From Mycolicibacterium monacense (GTDB lineage: Bacteria; Actinomycetota; Actinomycetes; Mycobacteriales; Mycobacteriaceae): a DNA stretch of 64,000 bases. Position 1 is the stretch's first letter, and every line of letters begins with the position of its first letter. A program made the translations under genes and the position numbers. This document shows, in pieces, positions 24,820-32,954 of the stretch. The stretch covers positions 372,001-436,000 of the forward strand of contig NZ_AP022617.1 of assembly GCF_010731575.1 (NCBI RefSeq), given 5' to 3'. Under the pieces are notes generated by a model. That model had not been told where the DNA came from. It searched no databases and worked only from the letters and a program-made list of their open reading frames with translations.

Positions 24820-25928
24820 GCCCGTGTCTTCGCCGCGGATACGAGATCGCCGGGCACGATGGGATATGGCTGGGTACCGAATGAGTGGTGCGGCTCCTCG
24901 CGGTACATTCCGAGCGCCTGAAGCACGGGAGCGTCGGTCGCGGAGAAGAGCACGGCGTCGACGTCGGAAGACCGGTTCATGTGGGCATGCCACATCCAGT
25001 TGGGCACCACAAACGAGTCGCCGGCAGACCAGTCGATTTCCTCGTCACCTACAACTGTGGTGCCTGTGCCCTCCACGACGTAGTACACCGCACTGGAAGT
25101 GTGGCGGTGGCGTTCGGTGCGCAGCCCCGGACGGAGCAGCTGTGCGAAGCAGTCGATGGTGGGCAGCGTCGGTCCGCCGGTGATCGGGTGGGCGTAGTGC
25201 AGGATGACACCGTCGAACGGGCTGCCGTCACTGTGGCGATGTGTGTCCAAGGCGGCCCGAACCTCGCTCCACGCGTACCGGAATGGAATGCGAGAGCTCT
25301 GCCGAGCTTCCCACGCAGGGCGTACATGGGCGGCGCGAGTGCTCGTGCAGGAGGCAGCGTCTTCGTGCAATGGCTGCGTGCGACCACCGAAGGGTTCGAA
25401 GAACATCTGACGCAGATAACCCATGAGCGGCACGTCGAGGATGTCGACCCAGACGCCGCGCTTATCGCTTTCGTTGTGGTGATCGTGCCAAGAATAGGCC
25501 GGCGTGATGATCAGGTCACCGTCTTCCATCGGCAGTTTCTCCCCGTCGACCGCGGTGAACAGGTCGGGGCTGCCGTCCACGACGAAACGCAAAGCGTTGA
25601 TGGAGTGCCGGTGTGCCGGGGCGATCTCGCCCGGAAGGGTGATCTGCATGCCCATTGCCAAGGTCTGCGACGTGCCGTTGACGTCAGGAGCCGGGTTGAT
25701 GAAAGTGAAGTTTCTGCGGGCGGTTTCGCCCGACACCGCCGCGCACATCTCGGTCAGCGCGCGATCCGCGAGTTCCCATGACCACCGGAACGGCACACCC
25801 GCCGGGATGGGTCCGTCGGTGAGCTGGACCAGCTGCGCGTCATACTGCCACTGGCCACGAAGGTGCAGTTCGTCGAGCTTCTTGTCGAACAGTGCCAGAT
25901 CCGACACGGACTCCTGTGTGGTCGTCAT
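24816..25928 (-). CDS. Bicupin ring-cleavage dioxygenase (gentisate / 1-hydroxy-2-naphthoate type)
   Basis: 370 residues from the ATG at 25928. The first cupin has PAHRHSINALRFVVDGS, with the His residues expected to bind Fe(II), then DLIITPAYSWHDHHNES. The second has GLRTERHRHTSSAVYYVVEG and DSFVVPNWMWHAHMNRS. This layout is that of gentisate 1,2-dioxygenase, salicylate 1,2-dioxygenase and 1-hydroxy-2-naphthoate dioxygenase (PhdI). The coupled hydratase-aldolase favours a PhdI-like role, producing a benzalpyruvate from a hydroxynaphthoate. Gentisate cleavage would normally be followed by an isomerase and hydrolase, not by this aldolase. Both metal sites appear to retain histidines. Confidence 0.85.
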   Translation of the reverse strand: MTTTQESVSDLALFDKKLDELHLRGQWQYDAQLVQLTDGPIPAGVPFRWSWELADRALTEMCAAVSGETARRNFTFINPAPDVNGTSQTLAMGMQITLPGEIAPAHRHSINALRFVVDGSPDLFTAVDGEKLPMEDGDLIITPAYSWHDHHNESDKRGVWVDILDVPLMGYLRQMFFEPFGGRTQPLHEDAASCTSTRAAHVRPAWEARQSSRIPFRYAWSEVRAALDTHRHSDGSPFDGVILHYAHPITGGPTLPTIDCFAQLLRPGLRTERHRHTSSAVYYVVEGTGTTVVGDEEIDWSAGDSFVVPNWMWHAHMNRSSDVDAVLFSATDAPVLQALGMYREEPHHSFGTQPYPIVPGDLVSAAKTRA

Positions 25929-26103
25929 AATCCCTTGTCCTCGTAGGAAACCGTGGCAGTCGGAGCAGCTCACGCTCGACCCGTCGTCGCCGGTCGGCCG
26001 AAACGTCCACGGCGGCCTCGAGTGTCGATGCCTCGAGCCCGCGGGACCGCTTCCCGGTGATGACGACGCAGCGCCGACGCTAGCACCGGCCGCGGCGCAC
26101 GAC

Positions 26104-26129
26104 AAGACACTTAAGAATGATTCTGTCTA
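26104..26129. promoter_or_regulatory. 26-bp palindrome between cupin and TetR genes
   Basis: AAGACA (26104-26109), 14 bases, TGTCTA (26124-26129), with perfectly paired AGACA/TGTCT. It is almost exactly midway between the two divergent start codons at 25928 and 26303. The length and spacing match the TGAACA-N14-TGTTCA family, but with a different core, so it may be the operator of the TetR encoded at 26303. Confidence 0.45.
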
Positions 26130-26302
26130 AAACGTAACTTGAGTACTCGCTGTTCTCGCGCTGCACGGGCGGTCGATCTACGGGACCGCCGTACCAGGCA
26201 GCCGTGAGCCGCCTAGGACAGATATGCGTAATGTTGTCGATTCCACGTCTTCTTCTGCACGTCGGGAATACGCTCTGCAGAGTGGAAGGCAGAGGAGGAC
26301 CG

Positions 26303-26881
26303 ATGGCGGCGAACCACGACATGCTTGCGCGCATATTCGACGCGACCACTACGGCGCTGGCACGCAGCGGTGCGAGAAGGCTGTCGATGACCGACGTCAG
26401 CGCTGAGGCGGGGATCGCCCGCGGAACGCTGTATCGCTATTTCAGTGGGAAGCAAGACCTCCCGAATGCGGTCGGAGTACGAGTCGTGAAGCTCTTTGAA
26501 GACGGAATCGTCAACGCCGTAGAAGAGCGGCCCGAACTCGACGTTCGTGTCCGGGTGGTCGTGGAGGCGATGGCCGACGTCGGCCGCGACCATCCGGAAA
26601 TCATGCAGGTGATCGCCCTTGAACCGGGCTTCGGCGTGGACTTCTTGCAGCAGATCTTTCCGGAGTTCGTCTGCCTGCTGGACGAGCTGCTGGCGCCGGC
26701 TCTCAACATGACCCGTGCCGTTCGGTCCATGGGTGTGACCAGTGGTCAGCTCAGTGAACTCATCCTCCGCATCGTGATGTCGGCGTACGTGTTGCCGACC
26801 CCTGATCTGGCCGACGTGCCCCGGGCGATCCTGGCGTTGCCGTGTCTGGCCCGGTGGACTCCCGACCTGTACCTGGTCTGA
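26303..26881 (+). CDS. TetR family transcriptional regulator (divergent from cupin gene)
   Basis: 192 residues from the ATG at 26303, preceded by an AGAGGAGGA ribosome site; the ATG at 26204 has no family sequence. The HTH is TDVSAEAGIARGTLYRYFSG. The ligand domain carries HPEIMQVIALEPGFGVDFLQ, which has a visible counterpart in the TetR at 35037 (PATVQIGQLEPGFVLDYIKL) and a weaker one in the TetR at 45506. The three look like paralogues. It probably represses the divergent cupin/hydratase-aldolase operon through the palindrome at 26104. Confidence 0.92.
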   Translation: MAANHDMLARIFDATTTALARSGARRLSMTDVSAEAGIARGTLYRYFSGKQDLPNAVGVRVVKLFEDGIVNAVEERPELDVRVRVVVEAMADVGRDHPEIMQVIALEPGFGVDFLQQIFPEFVCLLDELLAPALNMTRAVRSMGVTSGQLSELILRIVMSAYVLPTPDLADVPRAILALPCLARWTPDLYLV

Positions 26882-26908
26882 AACCTCAGTCGACCCGAAG
26901 CGTCGCCA

Positions 26909-27133
26909 TCATTTGCCGGCTTCGGCGCGACGCACGGTGATGGCTTCGGCAGGACAGGCCTGCGCTCCTCGGCGGGCCTGCGCCTCGAGTTCAAGCGGCA
27001 CGCTCTCAGGTGCCACGGCGTATCCAGCGTCGTCGATCGTGTAGACGTCGGGACCTTCAGCGGCGCACAGGGTGTATCCGCAGCACTTCGACCGGTCGAC
27101 TGTGATCACAAGTGGTAGCTGGCTGTCTGCCAT
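26909..27133 (-). CDS. 3Fe-4S-type ferredoxin
   Basis: 74 residues. The motif KCCGYTLCAAEGPDVYTID with a C-terminal AQACPAEAI gives the three-cysteine ferredoxin signature common beside P450 and Rieske genes in actinobacteria. It is convergent with the TetR gene and divergent from the flavin reductase gene. It is a plausible electron donor for the Rieske oxygenase at 31548, which has no ferredoxin or reductase in its own operon. That link is inferred from proximity and from the palindrome at 27192 shared with the neighbouring operons. Confidence 0.9.
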   Translation of the reverse strand: MADSQLPLVITVDRSKCCGYTLCAAEGPDVYTIDDAGYAVAPESVPLELEAQARRGAQACPAEAITVRRAEAGK

Positions 27134-27191
27134 GATGCTCGGCTCCTCCGATGGCCTGGGAAGTGAAACTTTGTGAGGTAGTGTCCTGTGC

Positions 27192-27217
27192 TGAACAGTC
27201 TATACAGATTGTGTCCT
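27192..27217. promoter_or_regulatory. 26-bp TetR-type operator, site 2 (ferredoxin / flavin reductase)
   Basis: TGAACA (27192-27197), 14 bases, TGTCCT (27212-27217), in the 141-base divergent region between the ferredoxin and flavin reductase genes. The left half-site and spacing match sites 1, 3 and 4. The right half-site is degenerate (TGTCCT for TGTTCA). Confidence 0.45.
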
Positions 27218-27274
27218 AATCGCATATGTCGCCCGCTTGGGTGGCACTTAGCGCGATCGCCGGAGGAGCGCAGG

Positions 27275-27835
27275 TTGGCTGACCCGAAACAACGTGTCAC
27301 AGAACTAGATCCGATATCAACGGACCGACGGGTCCTACGTACGGCCTTTGGGTCCTTTCCCAGCGGCGTGACTGCCGTGTGCGGTGTGGGCGCAGACGGC
27401 GATCCAGTCGGGATGGCGGCGAGCTCGTTCGTTTCGCTGTCGCTGGATCCGCCTCTGGTGGCGGTCTGCATACAGAAAACATCCACCTCCTGGCCCCGGC
27501 TGCGACGGCTGCGTCGACTCGGATTGAGCGTGCTGGCGCAGGACCAGGAGGACGCGTGCGTGCGGCTGTCGGGCAAGGGCGATCGCTTCAGCGACATCGA
27601 CTGGGTGCCTACGGCCGACGGCGCCGTATTCGTGTCAGGTGCTTCGGTGTGGCTGGAGTGCTCCCTGTTCAATGAGGTCCCGGGAGGCGATCACACAATC
27701 GCCATGTTGGAGATTCATCGGCTGCACACCGAGCCGGGCGTTGCTCCGCTGGTGTTCCACGGCAGTGCATTTCGCCGTCTGGAAGTGGCTGTGGACACCG
27801 AGGTCGCATCGGGCTCCCCGGGCAGTCCGATGTGA
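27275..27835 (+). CDS. Flavin reductase (HsaB/HpaC-like, FMN-binding split barrel)
   Basis: 186 residues from the TTG at 27275, chosen because GGAGGAG lies seven bases upstream; the open frame begins at 27188 inside the operator region. The core is typical: VLRTAFGSFPSGVTAVCGVG, GMAASSFVSLSLDPPLVAVC, and the C-terminal IAMLEIHRLHTEPG with PLVFHGSAFR. Such enzymes supply reduced FMN/FAD to two-component monooxygenases. The acyl-CoA-dehydrogenase-like monooxygenase that starts 155 bases downstream is the likely partner, as HsaB serves HsaA. Confidence 0.9.
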   Translation: MADPKQRVTELDPISTDRRVLRTAFGSFPSGVTAVCGVGADGDPVGMAASSFVSLSLDPPLVAVCIQKTSTSWPRLRRLRRLGLSVLAQDQEDACVRLSGKGDRFSDIDWVPTADGAVFVSGASVWLECSLFNEVPGGDHTIAMLEIHRLHTEPGVAPLVFHGSAFRRLEVAVDTEVASGSPGSPM

Positions 27836-27894
27836 GGCGCGCCGCGGATCGGTGCGAAGGAACTTCGCCTGATGCCTTGACGCCGCGGTGATAC

Positions 27895-27920
27895 TGAACA
27901 CATAATACTACTACTGTTCA
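27895..27920. promoter_or_regulatory. 26-bp TetR-type operator, site 3 (monooxygenase operon)
   Basis: TGAACA (27895-27900), 14 bases, TGTTCA (27915-27920). Both outer hexamers are identical to those of the perfect palindrome at 35721. It lies 70 bases upstream of the monooxygenase start, where the promoter should be, so binding would block transcription. Confidence 0.6.
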
Positions 27921-27989
27921 ACGCGAACTATTCGTTTAACCGACGCCGGCGTAAGCGCCCGGGCGATTGGCCAATTGGAGGACACATAC

Positions 27990-29171
27990 ATGACAGCCGT
28001 CGAGGCCGACACCACCACCGTCTTGGACGCCGTCCGGGCGATCGTTCCCGAGATCGCCGAACGAGCGAATGAGATCGAGGCGGCGAAGCTTATCCCGGCC
28101 GATTTGATCCAGCGGCTCACGGACGCAGGGGCATTCAGGATGTTCGTGCCTCGCCAGTACGGCGGTGAAGAGATGAGCATGCTCGATGCCATGGCTGTCA
28201 TCGAGGAGGTGGCGAAGGCCGACGCGTCAGCGGGTTGGACTGTGATGATCGGTGCTGACTTCGCGCCGGTGTTCGGCCGTTTCCCCCAGCACGTCCTCGA
28301 CGGGGAGATCTATCCCGAAGGACCCGACACCATGGCCCGCGGAGCGTTCGCCCCCAAAGGGGTGGCGATCCGCACCGACGGTGGCTATGTCGTCAACGGG
28401 CAGTGGCCTCTCGCCAGCGGTAGCTATGAGCATCAGTGGATGATGGGCAGCTGCATCGTGCTGCAGAAAGGTGCGCCCGTCATGACCGACGCGGGGGTGC
28501 CCCAGATGGTGCTGGCGATGGTGCCGGCGCAGCAGGCTGACTTCGTTCAGACGTGGGATTCCGTTGGCTTGCGCGGGACGAACAGCAACGACTTCGTGCT
28601 CAGGGATGTCTTCGTTCCCGATCAGCACATTGGTAACTTCTTTGGACCAGCCACCGTGGACACCACGCTGTTTCGGCTGCCTGTCCGCTTGGCGCTGGGC
28701 CCGACCCATGTCGCGGTGGTCATGGGCATCGCCGAGGGCGCCCTGGGCGATCTTCGAGCGCTGGCCAAGACGAAACGACCCGCGTTCAACCCCACCATGC
28801 GACTGGCTGAGGACCCCGTATTCCAATACCGGCTGGGGCAACTCGACATCCGGTTGGCCTCGGTCCGTGCGTTGGCCGAGAAGGAGGTCCGTCTGATGTG
28901 GGACGCGGCGTCGGCAGGTGAACCCATGTCGCCGCTGCAGGCGACACGCCAGCGGGCGATGGTGGCGCGGGCCCACACGGAGTGTGTCGAGATCGTCAAC
29001 GAGGCGTTCGGACTGGCAGGCAGCAACGCCATGTACAACACGTCCACTCTGCAGCGACGCCTTCGCGATGTGCGGACGGCGGCGCAGCACGCCGCCGCCA
29101 GTGCGGAGATCTACACGATCGTCGGTGCGCTGCTCGTCGGAGAGGACGTCCCGCCGGCCGCCTTGGCCTAG
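27990..29171 (+). CDS. Acyl-CoA-dehydrogenase-fold flavin monooxygenase (HsaA-like)
   Basis: 393 residues from the ATG at 27990, with GGAGGACA upstream. The fold is that of acyl-CoA dehydrogenases: ADLIQRLTDAGAFRMFVPRQ, YGGEEMSMLDAMAVIEEVAK, DASAGWTVMIG, WPLASGSYEHQWMMGSC, DSVGLRGTNSNDFVLRDVFV and the C-terminal FGLAGSNAMYNTSTLQRRLR. These patterns belong to the group C/D flavin monooxygenases such as HsaA and HpaB-type hydroxylases. They use reduced flavin from a separate reductase, here probably the gene at 27275. It would hydroxylate a phenol to a catechol. A true acyl-CoA dehydrogenase is less likely given the SGSYEH motif and the reductase. Confidence 0.83.
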   Translation: MTAVEADTTTVLDAVRAIVPEIAERANEIEAAKLIPADLIQRLTDAGAFRMFVPRQYGGEEMSMLDAMAVIEEVAKADASAGWTVMIGADFAPVFGRFPQHVLDGEIYPEGPDTMARGAFAPKGVAIRTDGGYVVNGQWPLASGSYEHQWMMGSCIVLQKGAPVMTDAGVPQMVLAMVPAQQADFVQTWDSVGLRGTNSNDFVLRDVFVPDQHIGNFFGPATVDTTLFRLPVRLALGPTHVAVVMGIAEGALGDLRALAKTKRPAFNPTMRLAEDPVFQYRLGQLDIRLASVRALAEKEVRLMWDAASAGEPMSPLQATRQRAMVARAHTECVEIVNEAFGLAGSNAMYNTSTLQRRLRDVRTAAQHAAASAEIYTIVGALLVGEDVPPAALA

Positions 29172-29191
29172 CGGCCGGGACAACCGACAGG

Positions 29192-29650
29192 ATGACAACC
29201 GACGCCATGACAGCCACGATGACGCCACAGGCCGTGACCACCCACTGGGAGCTCAGCCGCCTCAACAACGCTTTCGCCTACTTCATGGACAACGGTGAAT
29301 TCGATTCCATGATCGGGCTGTTCACCCCGGACGCGGTGTTCGACCGGGCCGGAATCGTCCATCACGGCCACGAGGAGATGCGTCAGGGGATGCGCGAGCG
29401 GCCGAAGGTGACCACCCGTCACCTGTTGACGAACTTCCACCTGACCAGGGCCGACGACGACTCCGCAGAAGCGGTGGTGTGCGCCATGGTCTATCACGGT
29501 CCGCTCGCGGAAGACGGTGGGCCGGTGGTCTACGCCACTGACAACGGACGGGTCATCGAGTTTCACGACACCTACACCAAAACCGCAGAGGGCTGGCGCA
29601 TCTCGTCACGGATCGCACGCCCGATCTTCACCCCCAAGGTATGGCCGTGA
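29192..29650 (+). CDS. SnoaL/NTF2-like protein
   Basis: About 152 residues; starts at 29192, 29207 and 29219 are all possible. It has an NTF2-like fold: LSRLNNAFAYFMDNGEFDSM, GLFTPDAVFDRAG, HHGHEEMRQGMRERP, TRHLLTNFHLTRADDDSAEA, FHDTYTKTAEGWRISSRIA. This group includes small dehydratases and isomerases and beta subunits of oxygenases, but the length and lack of the beta-subunit C-terminus argue for a stand-alone enzyme or binding protein. It lies 20 bases after the monooxygenase gene in one operon. No function is assigned. Confidence 0.8.
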   Translation: MTTDAMTATMTPQAVTTHWELSRLNNAFAYFMDNGEFDSMIGLFTPDAVFDRAGIVHHGHEEMRQGMRERPKVTTRHLLTNFHLTRADDDSAEAVVCAMVYHGPLAEDGGPVVYATDNGRVIEFHDTYTKTAEGWRISSRIARPIFTPKVWP

Positions 29651-29677
29651 CCGGGCCGGACAACGAAAGCGAGTCAC

Positions 29678-30085
29678 ATGGCTGAGAACCACCATGACGT
29701 TCTGGGCACCGTGGAGAAGTTCGTCGCCGCGCTGACGGCGGGCGACGCAGGCGCTCTCGACGCCCTCTTCACGCACGACGCAGTGATCTGGCACAACTAC
29801 GACCAGGTCGGGCAGCCGGCCAGAGAGGCGCTGGCGGCACTCGCCGGACTGGCGGCGCTTGCGCCCCGCTACGAGATTGCAGGGCGTGACCTGGTGGACA
29901 GTGCCTGCGTTCAACGCCACGTCGTGCACATCACTCTGCCCGGAGGACAGCCGGCATCCATCCCGGCTATTCAGCGGATCTCCGTGGTAAACGGCCAGAT
30001 TCGACGGATCGACGAATACATGGACTCAGCCCAGATGGCGACCGCAATGCAAGCGCTCCAAACCAGTCCGCAGACCCCGGTGTGA
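29678..30085 (+). CDS. SnoaL-like / limonene-epoxide-hydrolase-fold protein
   Basis: 135 residues with the alpha+beta barrel pattern VEKFVAALTAGDAGALDALF, THDAVIWHNYDQVGQPAREA, LAALAPRYEIAGRDLVDSAC, ISVVNGQIRRIDEYMDS. It is the second consecutive NTF2-fold gene, 27 bases after the first, and the two are only distantly alike. Members with WHNYD are seen near aromatic and steroid clusters, often without known function. A small hydratase or isomerase role is possible. Confidence 0.8.
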   Translation: MAENHHDVLGTVEKFVAALTAGDAGALDALFTHDAVIWHNYDQVGQPAREALAALAGLAALAPRYEIAGRDLVDSACVQRHVVHITLPGGQPASIPAIQRISVVNGQIRRIDEYMDSAQMATAMQALQTSPQTPV

Positions 30086-30122
30086 CCGAAGAGATATTCC
30101 CATCGATGAGAAGGAACCCCTG

Positions 30123-30701
30123 ATGCCCGCAATCACAGACAAGTTCACCGGTGAACCTGTCCTGAAGCTTCAGCGCCTCGGTCACGGCACCCTCGAGACC
30201 GTGGATCTGGCCAGGGCGCGCCGCTTCTACGAGGAAGTGCTCGGGCTGGAGGTGATTCAGCCGAGCAGCAGGTCGATGATGATCCGGCTCGGGACCAACC
30301 ACGCCTACGCCGTGGTGGAGACCGGGAAGGAGAGCACGATGACCATGCTGGCGCACAACGGGCTTGACGTCGGCACCGTGGAAGAAGTCCACGCCGCGCA
30401 CAAGAAGTTGGTCGAGATCAAAGACCAGTGGGGAATCAAGCAGATCACCGAGCCCCGTCACATGCATGGGGACACGTCGTTCTACTTCACCGATCCCGAC
30501 GGCAACTGGTGGGAGATCGTGGCGGTTCGCGAGAACGGCTACGCTGCGGACTTCGCCGATCGTGACCGCGATCTCACCGGTCTGCATGAGTTCGACGGCG
30601 AGAGCGGAAACGTGAACTTCAGCCACACCCACGACCCAAACTTCCGCGCGCGGGTCCGTGAGGTCGTCGAAGCCAGAGCCGGATCGGAGAGCACCGCGTA
30701 A
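30123..30701 (+). CDS. VOC family (glyoxalase/extradiol-like) protein
   Basis: 192 residues. RLGHGTLETVDLARARRFYE and VLGLEVIQPSS mark the start of a VOC module, with His residues in GHGT and PRHMHGDTSFYFTDPDGNWW and an acidic residue in WWEIVAVRENG. These could give the metal site of a single-module extradiol dioxygenase or of a glyoxalase-like lyase. In the same operon there is a Rieske oxygenase and FAH-family hydrolase, so ring cleavage or product isomerisation is plausible. The ATG at 30123 follows a run AGAAGGAA. Confidence 0.8.
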   Translation: MPAITDKFTGEPVLKLQRLGHGTLETVDLARARRFYEEVLGLEVIQPSSRSMMIRLGTNHAYAVVETGKESTMTMLAHNGLDVGTVEEVHAAHKKLVEIKDQWGIKQITEPRHMHGDTSFYFTDPDGNWWEIVAVRENGYAADFADRDRDLTGLHEFDGESGNVNFSHTHDPNFRARVREVVEARAGSESTA

Positions 30702-31522
30702 TGAGTCGGTTGGGCGGTAAGGTCGCCGTCGTCACAGGAGCCGGCAAGGGCATCGGCCGGGGCATCGCTCGCCGGTTCGCCCGCGAGGGCGCGAAAGTCA
30801 TTGCCGCTGAGCTAGATCGGGATGCGGGCAAGCAGGTGGTGGAGGACATCGGTGAGCTCGGCGGCGAAGGGCTGTTCGTGCAGACCGATGTGTCCCGGAA
30901 GACCGATATCGAGGGCGCTATCACCGCCGCGCAGGAGTCCTTCGGCGGACTCGACATCCTGGTCAACAACGCCATCGCGCTGACGCCGGACGTCCCGTTG
31001 GAGTACAAGACGGACGAAATGCTCGAGCAGACGATGAAAGTCGGATTGTGGAGTGTCTGGTGGGGCATGCAGACCGCGTTCCCGCTGATGAAGGCCCGCG
31101 GCGGAGGACGGATCATCAACTTCTATTCGATCGACGCCGACAACGGCAACTGGGTCCACGGTGACTACAACACCGCGAAGGGCGGTGTGCAGGCACTGAC
31201 CCGCACGGCCGGCTTCCAGTGGGCACGCCACAACATCTGTGTCAACGCCATCGCGCCGATCGCCGCCTCAGCCGCTTTCGAACAGATGGTGGCCGACAAC
31301 CCCGCACTCGCGGAGGCGATTCCGATGATGATCCCGATGGGACGGATGGGTGACCCGGAAGACGACATCGCCCCCGTGGTCGCCTTTCTGGCCAGCGAGG
31401 AAGCCCGCTTCATCACCGGGGCCACGATTCCGGTCGACGGTGGCCTGCATGTGCCGAGGTTGAACACCCGGCCGCCGGATCCCTCGGTGTTCGACTCACC
31501 GCCCGCCAGTCCCGGGCAATGA
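30701..31522 (+). CDS. SDR dehydrogenase
   Basis: 273 residues, overlapping the VOC stop by one base (TAATG). It has VTGAGKGIGRGIARRFAREG, the NNA near ILVNNAIALTPDVP, a catalytic Tyr-Lys in VHGDYNTAKGGVQALTR and PVDGGLHVPRL at the end. The Tyr-x-x-x-Lys motif is YNTAK. In an operon with a Rieske oxygenase it may be the dihydrodiol dehydrogenase, or may act on a ring-cleavage product. It ends with an unusual Pro/Ser-rich tail (PPDPSVFDSPPASP). Confidence 0.88.
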   Translation: MSRLGGKVAVVTGAGKGIGRGIARRFAREGAKVIAAELDRDAGKQVVEDIGELGGEGLFVQTDVSRKTDIEGAITAAQESFGGLDILVNNAIALTPDVPLEYKTDEMLEQTMKVGLWSVWWGMQTAFPLMKARGGGRIINFYSIDADNGNWVHGDYNTAKGGVQALTRTAGFQWARHNICVNAIAPIAASAAFEQMVADNPALAEAIPMMIPMGRMGDPEDDIAPVVAFLASEEARFITGATIPVDGGLHVPRLNTRPPDPSVFDSPPASPGQ

Positions 31523-31547
31523 AATCACAGGAAAAGGAGAAGTTGGC

Positions 31548-32954
31548 GTGACCATAGATGAGGTGAAACACGCCCCGACCGGACCGGTCCTTTCGGACGG
31601 GACCCCGTTGTCGGAGCTGATTGACAAGGACTTCAGGGAAGTTTCGCTGCGGGTCCTGGTCGACCCAGAGCTCTACCAGCTGGAGTTGAAACATATTTTC
31701 GCCAAGGCGTGGACCGCGGTGGCGCACGAGGATGAGATCCCCAACGTGGACGACTACGTCCTGCGTTACGTCGGCGAGGACGAGGTCATCATCAGCCGGG
31801 CGGCGGACGGCAACTTCACGGTGGCGCTCAACGTGTGTGCCCACCGTGCAGCCAAGGTGTGCCGGTTCGAGGCCGGAAACGCCAAGACGTTTCAATGTGC
31901 TTACCACGGTTGGGTGTACAAGCCCGACGGCACCTTCGTCGGGGCCCCCATCGCCCGTGAAGACATGCACGGCTTGTTGCGTCCCAAGTCCGAACTGGGT
32001 CTGGCCAAGGGGCGGGTAGAAACCTACTGCGGCATGATCTTTGTGACCTTCGACGATAATGCGCCGACCCTGCGGGAGTACCTCGGCCCGATGACGTACT
32101 ACTGGGATCTGATGTTCAACCGCACCCGCGGTGGTATGACGGTCCTTGGTCATCCCCAGCGGTTCATCATCAAGGCAAACTGGAAGAGTGCCGCTGAGCA
32201 GTTCGCCGGCGATATCTTCCATACCCTGTCGCTGCACCGGTCGATGCAGGAACTGCAGCTGCTGTCGACTGAAGGCGAGACACAGGAGCCGGCGATGGCC
32301 GGCGTGAGCGCCAGCTACAACGGCCATTTCGTGCGCTGCTTCGACTTGACCCAGGAGCACTACGTCAACGCCCTCAAAGGCAAGAACCTCGCTGAGATGA
32401 CGCCAATGGAGCGGCTGCACCTGGTCCCGCCGCCAGGGATGTCACCCGACATGGTCGACGGCCTGGCCGAACGATTCGACGACGGACAGCTCAAGATCCT
32501 TGCGGAGTTCACTCCGCAGGTCGGCCAACTGTGGCCGAACGTAGCCGCTCTCTGCATGCCGTTCCAGTTCCCCGACGGCACGCCGTCGGCCTTCCTCAGC
32601 TGGCGGGTATGGGTGCCGCGCGGTCCCGAGCATTTCGAGCTTTTCCACTGGAGCCTGGTTGAGCGCGACGCGCCGCAGGAACTCCGCGACACCGTGAATC
32701 TGATGACAGCGGCCACATTCGGCATCAGTGGTTTCGTCGAGGCCGACGACACTGATACCTGGCCGATGCAGACCCATGCCGCCCGTGGTGCCCTCGGCAA
32801 GGACCAGAAGCTGCGGTACCAGGCGATCACCGGCGAGCACAAGCCAGATGACTGGCCGGGTCCCGGCGAGATCTATGCCGGGTTCCCGAAGGACGACACG
32901 CAGTGGAACTTCTGGGTCCGCTACACCGAGATGATGGAAGGGAGAGCATGGTGA
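31548..32954 (+). CDS. Aromatic ring-hydroxylating dioxygenase, alpha subunit (second system)
   Basis: 468 residues from the GTG at 31548 with AGGAGAAG upstream. Rieske ligands are Cys97 and His99 (VCAHRAAKVC) and Cys117 and His120 (CAYHGW). The catalytic iron site is GDIFHTLSLH, with Asp222, His225 and His230. It is distinct from the alpha subunit at 9239, although both begin with a similar HIFAKAW segment. The operon contains the beta subunit but no reductase, and the nearest ferredoxin is at 26909, so the electron chain is at least partly encoded elsewhere. The substrate is unknown. Confidence 0.92.
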   Translation: MTIDEVKHAPTGPVLSDGTPLSELIDKDFREVSLRVLVDPELYQLELKHIFAKAWTAVAHEDEIPNVDDYVLRYVGEDEVIISRAADGNFTVALNVCAHRAAKVCRFEAGNAKTFQCAYHGWVYKPDGTFVGAPIAREDMHGLLRPKSELGLAKGRVETYCGMIFVTFDDNAPTLREYLGPMTYYWDLMFNRTRGGMTVLGHPQRFIIKANWKSAAEQFAGDIFHTLSLHRSMQELQLLSTEGETQEPAMAGVSASYNGHFVRCFDLTQEHYVNALKGKNLAEMTPMERLHLVPPPGMSPDMVDGLAERFDDGQLKILAEFTPQVGQLWPNVAALCMPFQFPDGTPSAFLSWRVWVPRGPEHFELFHWSLVERDAPQELRDTVNLMTAATFGISGFVEADDTDTWPMQTHAARGALGKDQKLRYQAITGEHKPDDWPGPGEIYAGFPKDDTQWNFWVRYTEMMEGRAW

